This document shows positions 35,546-45,101 of a stretch of 56,684 nucleotides of DNA, piece after piece (the first letter of the stretch is position 1; the number at the start of each line of letters is the position of its first letter). The position numbers were made by a program, and so were the translations under genes. The stretch spans positions 1 to 56,684 of the forward strand of contig JADYYN010000192.1 in NCBI GenBank assembly GCA_020853635.1, in the 5' to 3' direction. The DNA comes from Gemmatimonadaceae bacterium. Lineage in GTDB: Bacteria; Gemmatimonadota; Gemmatimonadetes; Gemmatimonadales; Gemmatimonadaceae. The notes beneath the pieces are model-generated. The model saw only the letters and a list, made by a program, of their open reading frames with translations, was not told the DNA's origin and made no database searches.

Positions 35546-36913
35546 CTAGGGCAGTCGGTCCAGGCACCCGGTGACCTTGGGATTATTCAGCTCGCTGATA
35601 GGGAGCGGAAAGTTCACGTCTCCGCCGTACGTCCCACCCTTGAAGTAAGCACCCGAGGGAAAGACGGCTGAGGCGGCGCGCGCGTACTGCCGCACCAGTC
35701 GACGCATGTCCGCCAGTCGCTGGCCGCTCAACCACAACCACATCGCTCGCTCCTGGAAGTGAAACGAGACGCGTTCGTCGGCGGACATCTGGCTCACGGA
35801 GACGGCGGGGAGGCCGATGGTCGCGCGCAACGCGTCATGCCTCGCACCAAATGACGCGACGTCTCCTGCTCGCAGCGCAGCCTCGGCCTCGATGAGCCGC
35901 GCTTCCACGCCGCTGGCCAGGCGCACGGGCGCGGATGGCGAGTCATACAAGCGTTGCAGGAAGAACGGCGTGGCGCCGTCCTGTCCCACTTCGCCGTCGG
36001 TGCGTCCCCACCGCACGCGCGGGTCCGACATCGATCGGAACGCGACTCCCGTCGTGCCCTCGCGATCCGACACCGAGTACTGGCGATCCACGCCGCTGAG
36101 CGCAAAGACGCCATTCTGCTGCCGGGCCGTCGTCGCGGCGAACTCGAGGTCAAGCCGGAACGAGCTTGTGACGCTGCTCACGGCTTGTGCCGCTTCGGTG
36201 AACCGTGCGAGGCCGAGCAGTGCTCGCCCTTTGCCCACGGACGCGAGCGCCCGCTCGGGCGTCCCAGCGGGGGCGCCAGACAACGCGCGATCGAAGACGG
36301 CAACCGCTGCCTCGAGCACCGCCCTCGTCGTGAACGGATCTCCGTACTGCAATTCGCCAGATTCCGTCGCAGTGCTGATGGGAACACCGGAGCAGAAATT
36401 CTCGCCCAGCATCACGTAGGCGTAGCCCGCGAGTGCGAGCAGCTCGGCGCGGCGAACGTCGCTGGTGCTGGCGCGCTCGACGGTGGCGGCCGCGTTTTCA
36501 GCCGAAACACGCGCGCGATGCAGGTTGCGGAACAACGTGTTGACGTCGCCGTTATCGTCCTGCACTCGCCGCTCATCGAACTGCCGACGCGTGGGGAAGG
36601 TGCCGGAATAGGTTACTTCGTCGGTGAATGCGGCAACGTAATGCACCAACCCGGGTGTCGAGCCATGCCCAGCCGCCGCTCCTCCCACTGCGAGCGCCAG
36701 GTCGCCGAAGGCGCCCGCGCGCAGGACTTCGAGCCCGGCCCCGCCGGCCAGGTTCTCTGGCGTCACGATGTCCGGTGTGTCGACCGAGAGCAAGTTGTCG
36801 GTGCTGCAGGCGCCCGTGACGACTGCCAATGCGACCATCGAAGCGCGCAGCCGACGTCGCCAAGGCACGCGCGACTCGACCGGGGTCGCACCGTACGCGG
36901 AAGTATCAGTCAT
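35546..36913 (-). CDS. SusD/RagB-like outer-membrane lipoprotein (pair 1)
   Basis: A 455-residue surface lipoprotein with an N-terminal lipobox (VALAVVTGACS) and the helical TPR-like SusD scaffold (AELLALAGYAYVMLGENFCSG; ERALASVGKGRALLGLARFT; LIEAEAALRAGD; MWLWLSGQRLADMRRL). It ends with FPLPISELNNPKVTGC, a typical SusD tail. It would cap the adjacent SusC barrel and bind substrate. It lies 15 bases downstream of susC 1. The substrate is unknown; no glycoside hydrolase is adjacent. Confidence 0.85.
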   Translation of the reverse strand: MTDTSAYGATPVESRVPWRRRLRASMVALAVVTGACSTDNLLSVDTPDIVTPENLAGGAGLEVLRAGAFGDLALAVGGAAAGHGSTPGLVHYVAAFTDEVTYSGTFPTRRQFDERRVQDDNGDVNTLFRNLHRARVSAENAAATVERASTSDVRRAELLALAGYAYVMLGENFCSGVPISTATESGELQYGDPFTTRAVLEAAVAVFDRALSGAPAGTPERALASVGKGRALLGLARFTEAAQAVSSVTSSFRLDLEFAATTARQQNGVFALSGVDRQYSVSDREGTTGVAFRSMSDPRVRWGRTDGEVGQDGATPFFLQRLYDSPSAPVRLASGVEARLIEAEAALRAGDVASFGARHDALRATIGLPAVSVSQMSADERVSFHFQERAMWLWLSGQRLADMRRLVRQYARAASAVFPSGAYFKGGTYGGDVNFPLPISELNNPKVTGCLDRLP

Positions 36914-36928
36914 TCTTGCATGCTCGCG

Positions 36929-39877
36929 TTAGAAGGAAAGATTGATGCGCGCCGTGAAGTACCGCACCGGCGGCTGCGTCATGAAGTCGGTCGCGCCGAA
37001 GTTGCTCTGGCCCGCTTGGTTGATCTCCGGATCGAGCCCGGAGTAGTCGGTCCACACGGCGAGGTTGCGCCCGGCGAGCGCGAGGGACACGTCGCGCGCA
37101 CGCAGCATCGAGGCCCAGCGTCGCGGAGCGCTGAAGGTGAGCGACACCTCGCGGAGTTTGAGGAACGAGGCGTCCTCGATGAATCCCGCGTTGGTGCCCA
37201 GGAACGCCGCCGCCACCTCGCGCGCCTGGTCGGCCAACGGTGCCCTACGATCGTTGAGTCCCCGCGTGATGCCTTGGATGCTGCGCCACTGCTGCGTGTT
37301 GTTGTACAGCCGCTGGCCACCGCGATACTCGAACAGCGCGCTGGCCTGCACGCCACCGCGGAACCGGAAGCCGTTGCGCATCGCAAGCTGACGCTTGGGA
37401 AACGGCGTCCCGAGATAGGCGACGTCTGTCGCGACAGAGACCTCACTCGCCGCCAGGATGCCGTCTCCGTTCCCGTCAGCGAACCCGGTGATCGGACGCG
37501 CCCAGAAGCCGCCCAGGGGATAACCGACAGTATGGCGTTGCACCCCCAGGTTGATGGGCGGGATGCCGGCGCCCAGCGACTGCAGTTCGTTGGTGTTGAG
37601 CGACCCGTTCAAGGTGATGTCCCAGCCTAACGCGTCGCGCGCCAGGAGCGTCGCATTCACCAGCGCTTCCAGCCCGGAGTTGCGGACCGAGCCGAGGTTC
37701 TCGAAGCGGCCGTTCCCCACGCCCAGCGACGGCGGCAGCACGCGCAGGATTAACGCATCCCTGGTGCGTTTGTCGTAGTACGTGAGTTCAGCTGTCACCC
37801 GGCCGTCGGCAAACTGTGCATCAAGGCCCAGCTCCAGCTCCGCGGATTGCTCCGGACGGAGCGACGGATTGCCCAGACTCCCGAACGTCACCCCCGTTAC
37901 GTTGCGTCCCCCGAGCGCCACCGGCACGGGCTGGAAGTACCGCAGCGCGTCCACCGAGCCCGGTTGCAGTCCCGACTTGCCCCACGCCGATCGCAGACGC
38001 AATGACGTCAGGCCCGGGACGTCCGGGAAGAACCCCTCTTCCGACACGACCCACGAGACACTCAGCTTCGGATACGCCACAAGGTCGTAGTTGTTACCGA
38101 AGGCGCTGGCATCATCGGCCCGCACCGCTCCCGTGACAAAGAGCCGGTCACGCCAGGCCACCTGTTGCTGCGCAAAAATGCCAACCTTGACGTTCTCGGT
38201 CGTGCTCTCGCTTCCTTCCGTGACGGCGGCGGCCCGAATGGAACGGCTCCCCGCCACCAGCTGCCGCCCAGTCGTGTAGCGTCCGGTCACATCCTCGCGG
38301 ATGTACTGCGCGCCCACCGACGTTTCTGCCGAGAGCGCGGTAGTCAGGGAGAACGAGGCGGACGACAGCGCGTCGACCGTGTACGTTTTGCCTGCGAACC
38401 GGTTGGCGAATCGCGCGCCCTGGTCGTACCCGAGCCACGCAGGTGCCCGTCCCGTCGGGAAGAACTCGTCGTCGTCGCGACCGATTTGGTCCAGGCCGAC
38501 ATTCAGGCGATTGCGCCAGAACGACACCGGGGCCCAGTCGAGGCGAACCGCCCCCGTGAGCCGGTTGATCAACTGGCGGCTCTCCACGGCGGTGAGCTGG
38601 TCAACGGGGAAGAAGCCCCATCCCCCCAGGATCGATTCCGTGCCTTGGCTTGCGAGGCCGTTGCCAATCAACCCGAGCTCGTAGTTGCCGTTCAGCGGAA
38701 GCTGCAGGTTGCTGTTGACATAGCCGGCGGAGACCGACGCGTTGAACGTGCTGCTGAGCGCGAAATCGAAGTTGCTGCGCACCGACGCGCGCTGCAGCGA
38801 ATTGCTAGGCAGCACTCCCGTCTCGCGCTTCAGGTCGGACGACAGGAAGAAGCGCATATTTTCCCGCCCCCCCGACGCGCTCGCGCCGTACTGCTGCACC
38901 GTTCCGGTCCGGAAGGGCGACATTTCCGACGACTCGAGAGGATTGAGCGACTGCAGACTTGCCTGCACGCAGCGCCCGGCCGCGACATCGGCCAACCGGC
39001 ACGCGCTTCCGGCGCTCGACACGCCGCGGTAGCTCGCCGGATACTCGGTCACGTCGAGCAGGCTCCCCTGCTCCGAGAAGAGTTTCCATTCCGTTGCACC
39101 CGCGCGGCCGCGCTTGGTGGTAATCCAGATCACGCCATTCGCGGCGTCGGTGCCGTAGAGCGTCGCGGCAGCCGGCCCCTTCACGATCTCGATGTTGGCG
39201 ATCTCGTCGGGGTTCAGGTCGTTCAACCGTGTGGGCGCGTCTCCTCCCGTTTCGAACGACATCGCGCTCACGTCGTTCGAGGCACGCACGCCGTCGACGA
39301 AGATGATCGGTTCGTTGGAGAGGGAGACGCTATTGGAGCCTCGAATGCGAATGCGGCTTCCCATACCGCTCGTACCGCTGCTTTGCAGCACCTGCACCCC
39401 GGCCGCCCGCGCGGACAACATCTCCGACACATTCTTGAGCGCCGCCGGCTGCACGTCGGCCGCCGCGACAGATGCAATCGCGTTCCCAACGGCGCGCTTG
39501 CGTTCCTCGCCGGTGGCCGTGACCACCACGGACTCCAGACTGAGCGCAACGGCCGCGAGGGCGAAGTCCAGCGTGAGCGTTCCCGCGGCCGGGACGACGC
39601 CGGTGAGCGTGGCGCGCTGGTAACCGAGGCGCTGTGCCACGATCGTGATCGGGCCGGCGCTCAGCCCTCTGATCGTGTACGAGCCGTCCGACGACGTCGC
39701 GGTGGCGAGCGGCGTGCCGTCCACGCGGACCTGCACATCTACCAGCGGAAGGCGCGTCGACAGCGCGACCACCCGTCCGCGAACGGTGCCAGTGGCCTGT
39801 GCCGCCACCGATGGGGCGAGGATTGGAACGCCGGGCAGGAGCAGCAGCAACGACACACACCATGAGCGAATGCGCAC
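36929..39877 (-). CDS. SusC/RagA-like TonB-linked outer-membrane protein (pair 1)
   Basis: A ~982-residue nutrient-uptake barrel. The GTG at 39877 has CCGGAGGTCCTC upstream and is followed directly by the signal peptide (LLLLLPGVPILAPSVAAQ). A carboxypeptidase-like domain follows (VRGRVVALSTRLPLVDVQVR), the plug (VSEMLSARAAGVQVLQSSG; RIRIRGSNSVSLSNEPIIFV; IEIVKGPAAATLYGTDAANG, the SusC LYG hallmark) and a barrel ending RINLSF. The open frame extends to 40141 but the extra residues have no signal peptide. A promoter candidate lies at 39937-39967. Confidence 0.9.
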   Translation of the reverse strand: MRIRSWCVSLLLLLPGVPILAPSVAAQATGTVRGRVVALSTRLPLVDVQVRVDGTPLATATSSDGSYTIRGLSAGPITIVAQRLGYQRATLTGVVPAAGTLTLDFALAAVALSLESVVVTATGEERKRAVGNAIASVAAADVQPAALKNVSEMLSARAAGVQVLQSSGTSGMGSRIRIRGSNSVSLSNEPIIFVDGVRASNDVSAMSFETGGDAPTRLNDLNPDEIANIEIVKGPAAATLYGTDAANGVIWITTKRGRAGATEWKLFSEQGSLLDVTEYPASYRGVSSAGSACRLADVAAGRCVQASLQSLNPLESSEMSPFRTGTVQQYGASASGGRENMRFFLSSDLKRETGVLPSNSLQRASVRSNFDFALSSTFNASVSAGYVNSNLQLPLNGNYELGLIGNGLASQGTESILGGWGFFPVDQLTAVESRQLINRLTGAVRLDWAPVSFWRNRLNVGLDQIGRDDDEFFPTGRAPAWLGYDQGARFANRFAGKTYTVDALSSASFSLTTALSAETSVGAQYIREDVTGRYTTGRQLVAGSRSIRAAAVTEGSESTTENVKVGIFAQQQVAWRDRLFVTGAVRADDASAFGNNYDLVAYPKLSVSWVVSEEGFFPDVPGLTSLRLRSAWGKSGLQPGSVDALRYFQPVPVALGGRNVTGVTFGSLGNPSLRPEQSAELELGLDAQFADGRVTAELTYYDKRTRDALILRVLPPSLGVGNGRFENLGSVRNSGLEALVNATLLARDALGWDITLNGSLNTNELQSLGAGIPPINLGVQRHTVGYPLGGFWARPITGFADGNGDGILAASEVSVATDVAYLGTPFPKRQLAMRNGFRFRGGVQASALFEYRGGQRLYNNTQQWRSIQGITRGLNDRRAPLADQAREVAAAFLGTNAGFIEDASFLKLREVSLTFSAPRRWASMLRARDVSLALAGRNLAVWTDYSGLDPEINQAGQSNFGATDFMTQPPVRYFTARINLSF

Positions 39878-39936
39878 GAGGACCTCCGGGAGGGGGGCTG
39901 CATCCTGCGAGGCTGGACGCAGATCTTTTAGCGCGC

Positions 39937-39967
39937 ATAAAATCCATGCAAACGATCGAACTGTCAA
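39937..39967 (-). promoter_or_regulatory. Candidate promoter of susC/D pair 1
   Basis: On minus: TTGACA (39967-39962), 19 bases, TTTTAT (39942-39937), about 60 bases upstream of the GTG start. It resembles the arrangement before the TonB receptor gene at 29157-29187. Confidence 0.45.
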
Positions 39968-40019
39968 TACAAGGTCCAAGCGGTCCCGGTCTTCTGAACA
40001 GGGTGAATGCGTGGAGCGC

Positions 40020-40330
40020 GGGCTCCACCGGCGACATGTTCGCCAGAACCAAGGAGTCCCGATGTCGAAACGTCCCCGTCGCGACCATGCCCCGACCTTG
40101 CGGGCGAAGGTTGCTCTGGCCGCAGTGCGCAACGCAGGCACGCTCGCTGAACTGCCTGAACGGTTTGCGGTGCATCCGGGCCAAATTGCCCCGTGGCAGG
40201 ACCAACTTCTCTCGGGCGCAAGCGACGACTTCGCTGCGGACCCGGTCGAGTCGACCGCCCATTTGAAGGCGGCTCAAGCCGACGAATCTGCGACGAGTTC
40301 CGTGGGCGGCGGCAGAAGCTACCGTCTGCG
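40020..40330 (+). mobile_element. IS3-family OrfA remnant (sister of the 29.3-kb copy)
   Basis: The leader CGACATGTTCGCCAGAAC recurs, then ATG 40061 reads MSKRPRRDHAPTLRAKVALA, followed by GTLAELPERFAVHPGQIAPW and LLSGASDDFAADP, the helix-turn-helix OrfA of the same IS3 subgroup as at 29332. It loses similarity by about 40330 and no OrfB follows. It lies about 55 bases upstream of the susC 1 promoter. Confidence 0.75.
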
Positions 40331-40771
40331 ACCGCGTGACAGCGGTCGGTCTCTGGCGGCCTGCGGTGAAAGACCTCCGCGTGTACGGCGCGCAGTGGAC
40401 GGACAACCCGAGCGACGAGCAGGTCAAGGATCGGGTCAGCCCAAGGCCGGCCCAGTAGGCCGGTCGGCGACGATCACGGCCCCGTCTGCCGAAGGCAGAG
40501 AGTGCCTTGCGTGCGGCGCCGGAGAAAGCCGCAATCGTTCGTGCGTGGTGGGTTCGGTGAGGACCGGTCCGGGCTTCGCCACGCGCGCTACGAACGTGGC
40601 ACGCTTCGACTTGGACGTTCCGGCCGGGGCCACATGCGCCTGCCTGCGACGCGCCTGCGTGCACATCGTGTGTCTCCGTGCGTGCGGTGCGCGTGAGGTT
40701 GTGCGCCAGGGCGACGCGGGCCGCGGCGTACACGGCCCGCATCGTGTCTGTTCGTTAGGCGCTGCGCCAAG
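40331..40771. other. Non-coding or decayed stretch after the IS3 remnant
   Basis: No complete gene. One plus frame (about 40346-40458) reads LWRPAVKDLRVYGAQWTDN, then PSDEQVKDRVS and a TAG, with good third-position GC, so it may be the tail of a lost gene. The rest is Arg/Gly/Cys-rich in all frames. A CGTTAGG word lies at 40753, just past the stop of the next minus gene. Confidence 0.3.
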
Positions 40772-41488
40772 CTACGCCGCGAGGTCCGCCGACGCCGGCG
40801 TGGTCGTACCGCTCTTTGCCGCGGGCGGCGCATCGCCCGCGGCGGACGCGACCGTGGCACTCCGCACGAACCGCCCGATCGCACGCCACTCGGCGAGCTT
40901 CTCCGGCTGGTCCACGAGACGCGGGGCGAGCATGAGGTCGAGCAGGCGCACCAGATCGCGGCCCCGCGACAGCTCGACCACCAGGCCGCTGGTGGCCGCG
41001 GAGCGACGAGCCAGATCAAGCGAGCGATCGGTGATCTCGTCGCGGAAGGCGTTGGTCGCCCGGCGCAGGCGCTCGCCGAGATCCACGGCCATCCCACGCG
41101 CCGCGAACGTGTCCTTGAACTCCTCGACCCGTTCGGCGAAGGCATTGGCGGTCTGGATCAACCCTTCGTCGTCCCGTGTCCCATGAAGGCGAAAGGCCTG
41201 GCGCAGCTGCGCATCGTGAGCAAAGAGGTGGCGCCCGACGTACGCGATGGGGCGCAGGTACTCCTGGCGCAGCTCGCGAGCCAGGGCGCGCTTCTTGTCG
41301 GTCGCGGTACGTGCGGCGCTGTTCCGGGCCGACTGCTCGGTGGCGAACCGCTCCAACCGGACCACGATGGCGTCGAGCGCCTCGACGTGGGGCTTGAGGT
41401 CGCCGACGGCGGCGGTGAAGTCCTTCCCGGCCAGGAAGGCGTGGGCGCGCCGGAGCGTCTGCAGTCCCTGCTTTGTCTTGAGTTCCAT
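40772..41488 (-). CDS. Conserved hypothetical helical protein
   Basis: A 238-residue, mostly alpha-helical, charged protein without signal peptide or TM: MELKTKQGLQTLRRAHAFLA, then HVEALDAIVVRLERFATEQ, ALARELRQEYLRPIAYVGRH, LRRATNAFRDEITDRSLDLA. I recall similar uncharacterised proteins in Gemmatimonadota/Acidobacteria but cannot give a function. ATG 41488 has GGGAGA eight bases upstream and AT-rich sequence in front. It stands alone between an IS remnant and the 21-bp-period tract. Confidence 0.65.
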   Translation of the reverse strand: MELKTKQGLQTLRRAHAFLAGKDFTAAVGDLKPHVEALDAIVVRLERFATEQSARNSAARTATDKKRALARELRQEYLRPIAYVGRHLFAHDAQLRQAFRLHGTRDDEGLIQTANAFAERVEEFKDTFAARGMAVDLGERLRRATNAFRDEITDRSLDLARRSAATSGLVVELSRGRDLVRLLDLMLAPRLVDQPEKLAEWRAIGRFVRSATVASAAGDAPPAAKSGTTTPASADLAA

Positions 41489-41639
41489 GGTGTCGTCTCC
41501 CTTCCATATAGTGGTGGACGCGAGGTGATCGAGCGGGGTGACGCGCGTCCTTCGCCAGCCCCGCCAGGTGCCCATCATGTGACGTCGTGTGCCGAGTGGC
41601 TGACGTCGTCGAGCGAGTGGTACGCCTCCTCTTTCTATG

Positions 41640-42700
41640 CGGCGACATCGTCGCGTGATGTGCGCGCACTGCGGCCCGACGCCGCGTCGCCGTCTTGCGA
41701 TCGCAGCGCATCGTGTTGCAGCAACGCCGTTTCGTCGTCCGCTCTCTCGACATCGCCTTCCGTGCGCCTGACAACGGTGTCAGGCTCACCGACATCGTCG
41801 TCCGGCTCACGGACATCGTCGTCCGGCTCACCGACATCGTCGTCTGGCGTGACGACATCGCCGTCCGTCGTGCGTGCATCGTCGTTCGTCGTGCGCGCTG
41901 CGTGATCCGTTGCACCTGCGCGCGCTGCCGTCGCTCGCGCGTTGTCATACGCCTCCGACTGCGCCGTCCTCCGTTGCTCGCGCACGCCCATCCGTGCCGA
42001 TCGCTTGCTTCGACGAACGCCGCGCCCTGTGTCCCGATGTGCACGCCGTGCCTTCCGGTCGTCGCGCTTCGCCCTCCCGTCGCCGCGCTCAGCCTTTCGG
42101 TCGTTGCACTCTGTGCTCCGTGCATCCCGCGCTGGCTCTCGTGCCGTGCGCGACGTCGGGCGTTGCATCGGCGTCGTGTCCAGCTGGCGCCGCTCCGTGC
42201 CTGCCGCATACGACCATGCCGTCCGAGCGAATCGCGTCGCCGTCCGTCGATGCGCGCAAGCATCGCGGCGTTAGTGCGCCGTGCGTCGAGGCGAGCGCGC
42301 GGTCGCCCGTGGGCTTTGCACGACGCCCCATTGCCGTTGCGCCCTCGCCCCTTTGTAGGGGGTCAGTGGTCCGACCATGCTGCGCGGTCGCCCGTTGGTG
42401 TCGCGCGGTCATCCGTCGTCGTAGCGCGATGCCTCGTGGAAATCCATGCGTGATCCTCGACTGGTGCGCGGTCGCCCGTCCCTATTGTGCAGAGCGCCCG
42501 AAGGTCCGCGCGCCGGCTCCGTGGCGTCGCGCATGGCGCTCTGGGCGTCGCGAACGTTGTCTCGTGCGTCACGCACCGCGCCGTTGGCCGATCGCGGAGC
42601 GCCGCGGGCTTCGATCGCGGCTCCACCTGCCTCGGGCGGGCCACCCTGCGCCTCCCGACGTGGCCGATCGGAGAGGGTGGGCGGTGGGTCCGGGCCGTCG
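41640..42700. repeat. ~1-kb tract of degenerate 21-bp-period repeats
   Basis: Three near-identical 21-bp units (consensus GGCTCACCGACATCGTCGTC plus one base) lie at about 41784-41850. Outside this core the seven-codon period persists on both sides: in one plus frame IVVRLTD repeated, later ALxxPVx units; near 42535-42660 Ala-Ser recurs every seven residues. On minus, 42270-41635 reads as about 30 seven-residue units in one register (PDDDVGE, PDDDVRE, PDDDVGE, TEGDVER). The plus strand is T-rich and A-poor. No known domain. The minus frame of 177+ residues could be a charged heptad protein, but stops at 42271 and 42409 break a longer reading. Confidence 0.6.
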
Positions 42701-42741
42701 GATCGGAGCCGTCAACAGCACTCGCGATCACACACCCCTCT

Positions 42742-42779
42742 ACTTAACCCCCCGGCCCCCCCCTGCTTGTCAAGGGGGG
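42742..42779 (-). promoter_or_regulatory. C/G-run hairpin overlapping a TTGACA box
   Basis: CCCCCC (42758-42763) pairs with GGGGGG (42774-42779) around a 10-base loop. On minus the loop contains TTGACA (42773-42768), with TTAAGT 20 bases downstream (42747-42742), pointing into the 21-bp-period tract. It could be a promoter for that tract or a terminator-like structure; no T-run follows. Confidence 0.35.
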
Positions 42780-42860
42780 TGGCGCGCCGACTTGCCGTAC
42801 CTGAAGCTCCTGTTCCGCGATCGCGTGCCGGAAGTGGGTCAAGTGCTAGTCGTTGTGTAG

Positions 42861-44037
42861 GACTCTTCTGGCAGAACTGGGGGGTTAGACGATTCGGAGG
42901 CAGGAGAATGGCGCGCGTTGGGGTGGCCGACTGGGGGAGGTAGCTTGTAGTGCTCTACTTCTCGGAGGTATCCATGGCCAGGGCCGTGACGAGGCGGAGG
43001 AGGAGAGCTTCGTGCGTGAATATCCCGCCGACCCGCCTGCGCCGGCGGACCTCGACGTGGAAGCGCTCCAAGACGTTCGTCGACCGTAGCCTGCGCCGCG
43101 CCACATCCTCGGGAAGCACGTAGACGCCGAGCGTGTCGCCGCTGGTATCCTCGAGCCAGTCGGCCAGCTTGCCCGTCCGCGGTCGGAGCGCGGTGGCGAG
43201 GGCGGCCAGCCGCTGCTGGGCCTCCGCGGCGGTGGGGACCGCCCACGCGTCGGTCAGCCCGCGTGGCACCTCGCGCTGCAGCGTATCGTTGGAGATATGG
43301 CTCAGGGCATTCCGCTGGTAGTGCACCTGGTAGCGTTGGTGCACCGCCTCCGGGAAATAGCGACGGACACTCTCCACGATCCCGCGATGTTCGTCCGACA
43401 CGACGTCGGCAACGCCCTGCAGGCCCCGCTCGGCGAGGTCGTGGAAGACGTGGGCCCAGCTTTCGCTGCTCTCGGAGGCCCTCGACCACGTCCCGAGCAG
43501 TTCGCAATCGCGGATGCCGAACACGACAGAAGGACGGTATGGCGCACCTGCCCTTCCCGCCGCACGCGCTACACCAGCGCCTCGACGACGAGCTGCGGAT
43601 ATGGATGCTCGTTCAATCGGCGCTGGCGCCACGCCGTCAGCGTCACGTCCAGCTTGCGGGCGAGGGTACTCACGGCGCTGGCACTGACGTTCGTGCCGCA
43701 CACGACCTCGATCACAGCCGTGACTTTGCGGGTGGACACGCCGTGGAAGTACATCTCCGCCATCGCGAGGACGAGCGCTTGCTCGGCGCGCTCGTACCGG
43801 GCGAAGAGCGACGGTTGGAACACCCCTTCGCGATCGCGCGGCCCCGAGAAAGGTCTCGAACTCGCGCGCGAGTGCATCCTGCACGGCGACGGCGACGAGG
43901 TCGCGCAGCGCATCGGGGGCCACGGCTCGTTCGAGACGCAGGCCGGTCCTAGTCTTGTATTCTGAGGTCATCGGTTGTCTCTCCTGGGCCAGGCGGGGTT
44001 GGCGCCCCGCAGGTTGGTTAGCGCTCCCAGAAGAGAC
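42861..44037 (-). mobile_element. IS256-family insertion sequence with terminal inverted repeats, transposase frameshifted
   Basis: Terminal repeats GACTCTTCTGGCAG (42861-42874) and, on minus, GTCTCTTCTGGGAG (44037-44024) match at 12 of 14 positions. Inside, the minus strand from ATG 43971 reads a mutator-type transposase in pieces: LERAVAPDALRDLVAVAVQD; then in another frame FQPSLFARYERAEQALVLAM, FHGVSTRKVTAVIEVVCGTN, EHPYPQLVVEAL and a stop; then in the first frame ESWAHVFHDLAERGLQGVAD, VVSDEHRGIVESVRRYFPEA, LRSTNVLERFHVEVRRRRRV. The second Asp (SDEH) and final Glu are present, but the first Asp position reads Glu (VVEAL). At least two frameshifts make it inactive. No target duplication is visible. 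Confidence 0.85.
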
Positions 44038-45101
44038 GGCCGATGGGCTCATCGCGTGAGGGGCCTCCAGCCGCTTCACCCCGGCGCTCACGTGGCGAAG
44101 TACACAGCTCGATGCACACTACTACCAGCTCGGTGCGATGTATTCGGAGCGTCGTGTGCTTCAAGCGAACGACGGCGTGGTCTCTTCGGCCGGCGCCGCG
44201 GGGATTTCGCGCTGCCGAGGGGCAGCGCGCACCATTGGCACGACGGTGCAGCAGGGTGTGCCAGCACGGCGGCTGCGTCGGACGACCGGGCGTTCATGTC
44301 CTGCGACGCTGCGCCGACATCGACGGCTCGGGCGACCGCGGCCAGCGTTGCAGCGCCCCCGTCGACAGTCAGGGCGATCTCGGCGGGTGACGCGACGTCC
44401 GGGTCGGCCGACGTAGCGATTTCACCTGGCGACGCGCAGCCAACAGCGCACGACGAGGCGGAAACGGCGAAGCACCTGTCAGAAAGTCTGGAAATGATCC
44501 ATAACCACTGAAATCGGAGGCGGTGTTGGCGCGACAGATGGAGCCAGCAGCCGTCGACGGGCCGGTGGTCTCGGAGGGACGCATGGATCAGCTGGCGCAG
44601 AGGGTGTAGACGCCATTGGACACTCAGTCGAGCGAACGGCAGTACTGGAAGTCGTCGGACTTACCGGACTCTCCGAAGCGCTGCACGTCGTGTATCCTCG
44701 CACGGTGATCCACCAGTGCGTCGTGCACCTCATGCCTCGCAGCACTCTCCGCCGCGTTTCGCCTCTCGCACCTCCACCGAGTTCGTCTGATGGCGATGAT
44801 GCGCCACCGTTGCTTTGCGCTCGGTCTTCGCAGCCGAGGTTGCATTTCATCGCGTCACCGGTGACGTGGCGCACCGCGCGGTTAGACGTCCGCGTCACAA
44901 GGCACCTTCGTAGGCCTCGCTGTTGGCGTCGGGAGCGAAGGCTGAGCGACATCAGGATGGCGGCAGTTTGAGGCGCAGTGGGTGGAGGGCGAGCAGGTCG
45001 AGGTGACGATGCATCGCAGTCGATGCCAAGCTCGAGCGAGGTGGGCGACAAGGACGCGCTGGCGGCGCTTCGCCACGCGCGCACGACGACTATCAGTACG
45101 C
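44038..45101. other. Gene-poor kilobase with IS debris
   Basis: No intact gene is convincing. Minus and plus open frames here are compositionally odd (Arg/Ser/Pro/Ala-rich). A plus-strand piece at about 44140-44510 has DDRAFMSCDAAPTSTARA-like Ala/Thr-rich text without family. An IS256-type fragment lies at 44628-44748. The last 100 bases lead into the beta-propeller gene. Confidence 0.4.
44628..44748 (+). pseudogene. IS256-type transposase fragment, opposite orientation
   Basis: The plus frame reads TAVLEVVGLTGLSEALHVVY, then PRTVIHQCVVHLMPRSTLR, matching the GL-x-G-x-x-EAI ... P-x-T-x-x-Q-x-C-x-V-H-L-x-R-x-S block of mutator-type transposases. No further match on either side. It is distinct from the element at 42861-44037. 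Confidence 0.5.

Noticed and set aside
41784-41850. CRISPR array
   Set aside because: Units are contiguous 21-bp tandem repeats with no unique spacers and no cas genes nearby.
41016-42263. 415-residue minus frame across the repeat tract and the hypothetical gene
   Set aside because: Only the part in the repeat tract is periodic; over 41016-41488 it is a shadow of the intact hypothetical protein.
42839-43507. Long minus frame at the IS256 element
   Set aside because: It is an out-of-frame reading of the transposase; the conserved blocks lie in the other two frames.
42853-44045. Target-site duplication around the IS256 element
   Set aside because: The 8-9 bases outside the two terminal repeats do not match.
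44479-45084. 201-residue minus open frame
   Set aside because: Composition is Arg/Ser/Pro-rich without family similarity and it overlaps an IS256 fragment on plus.
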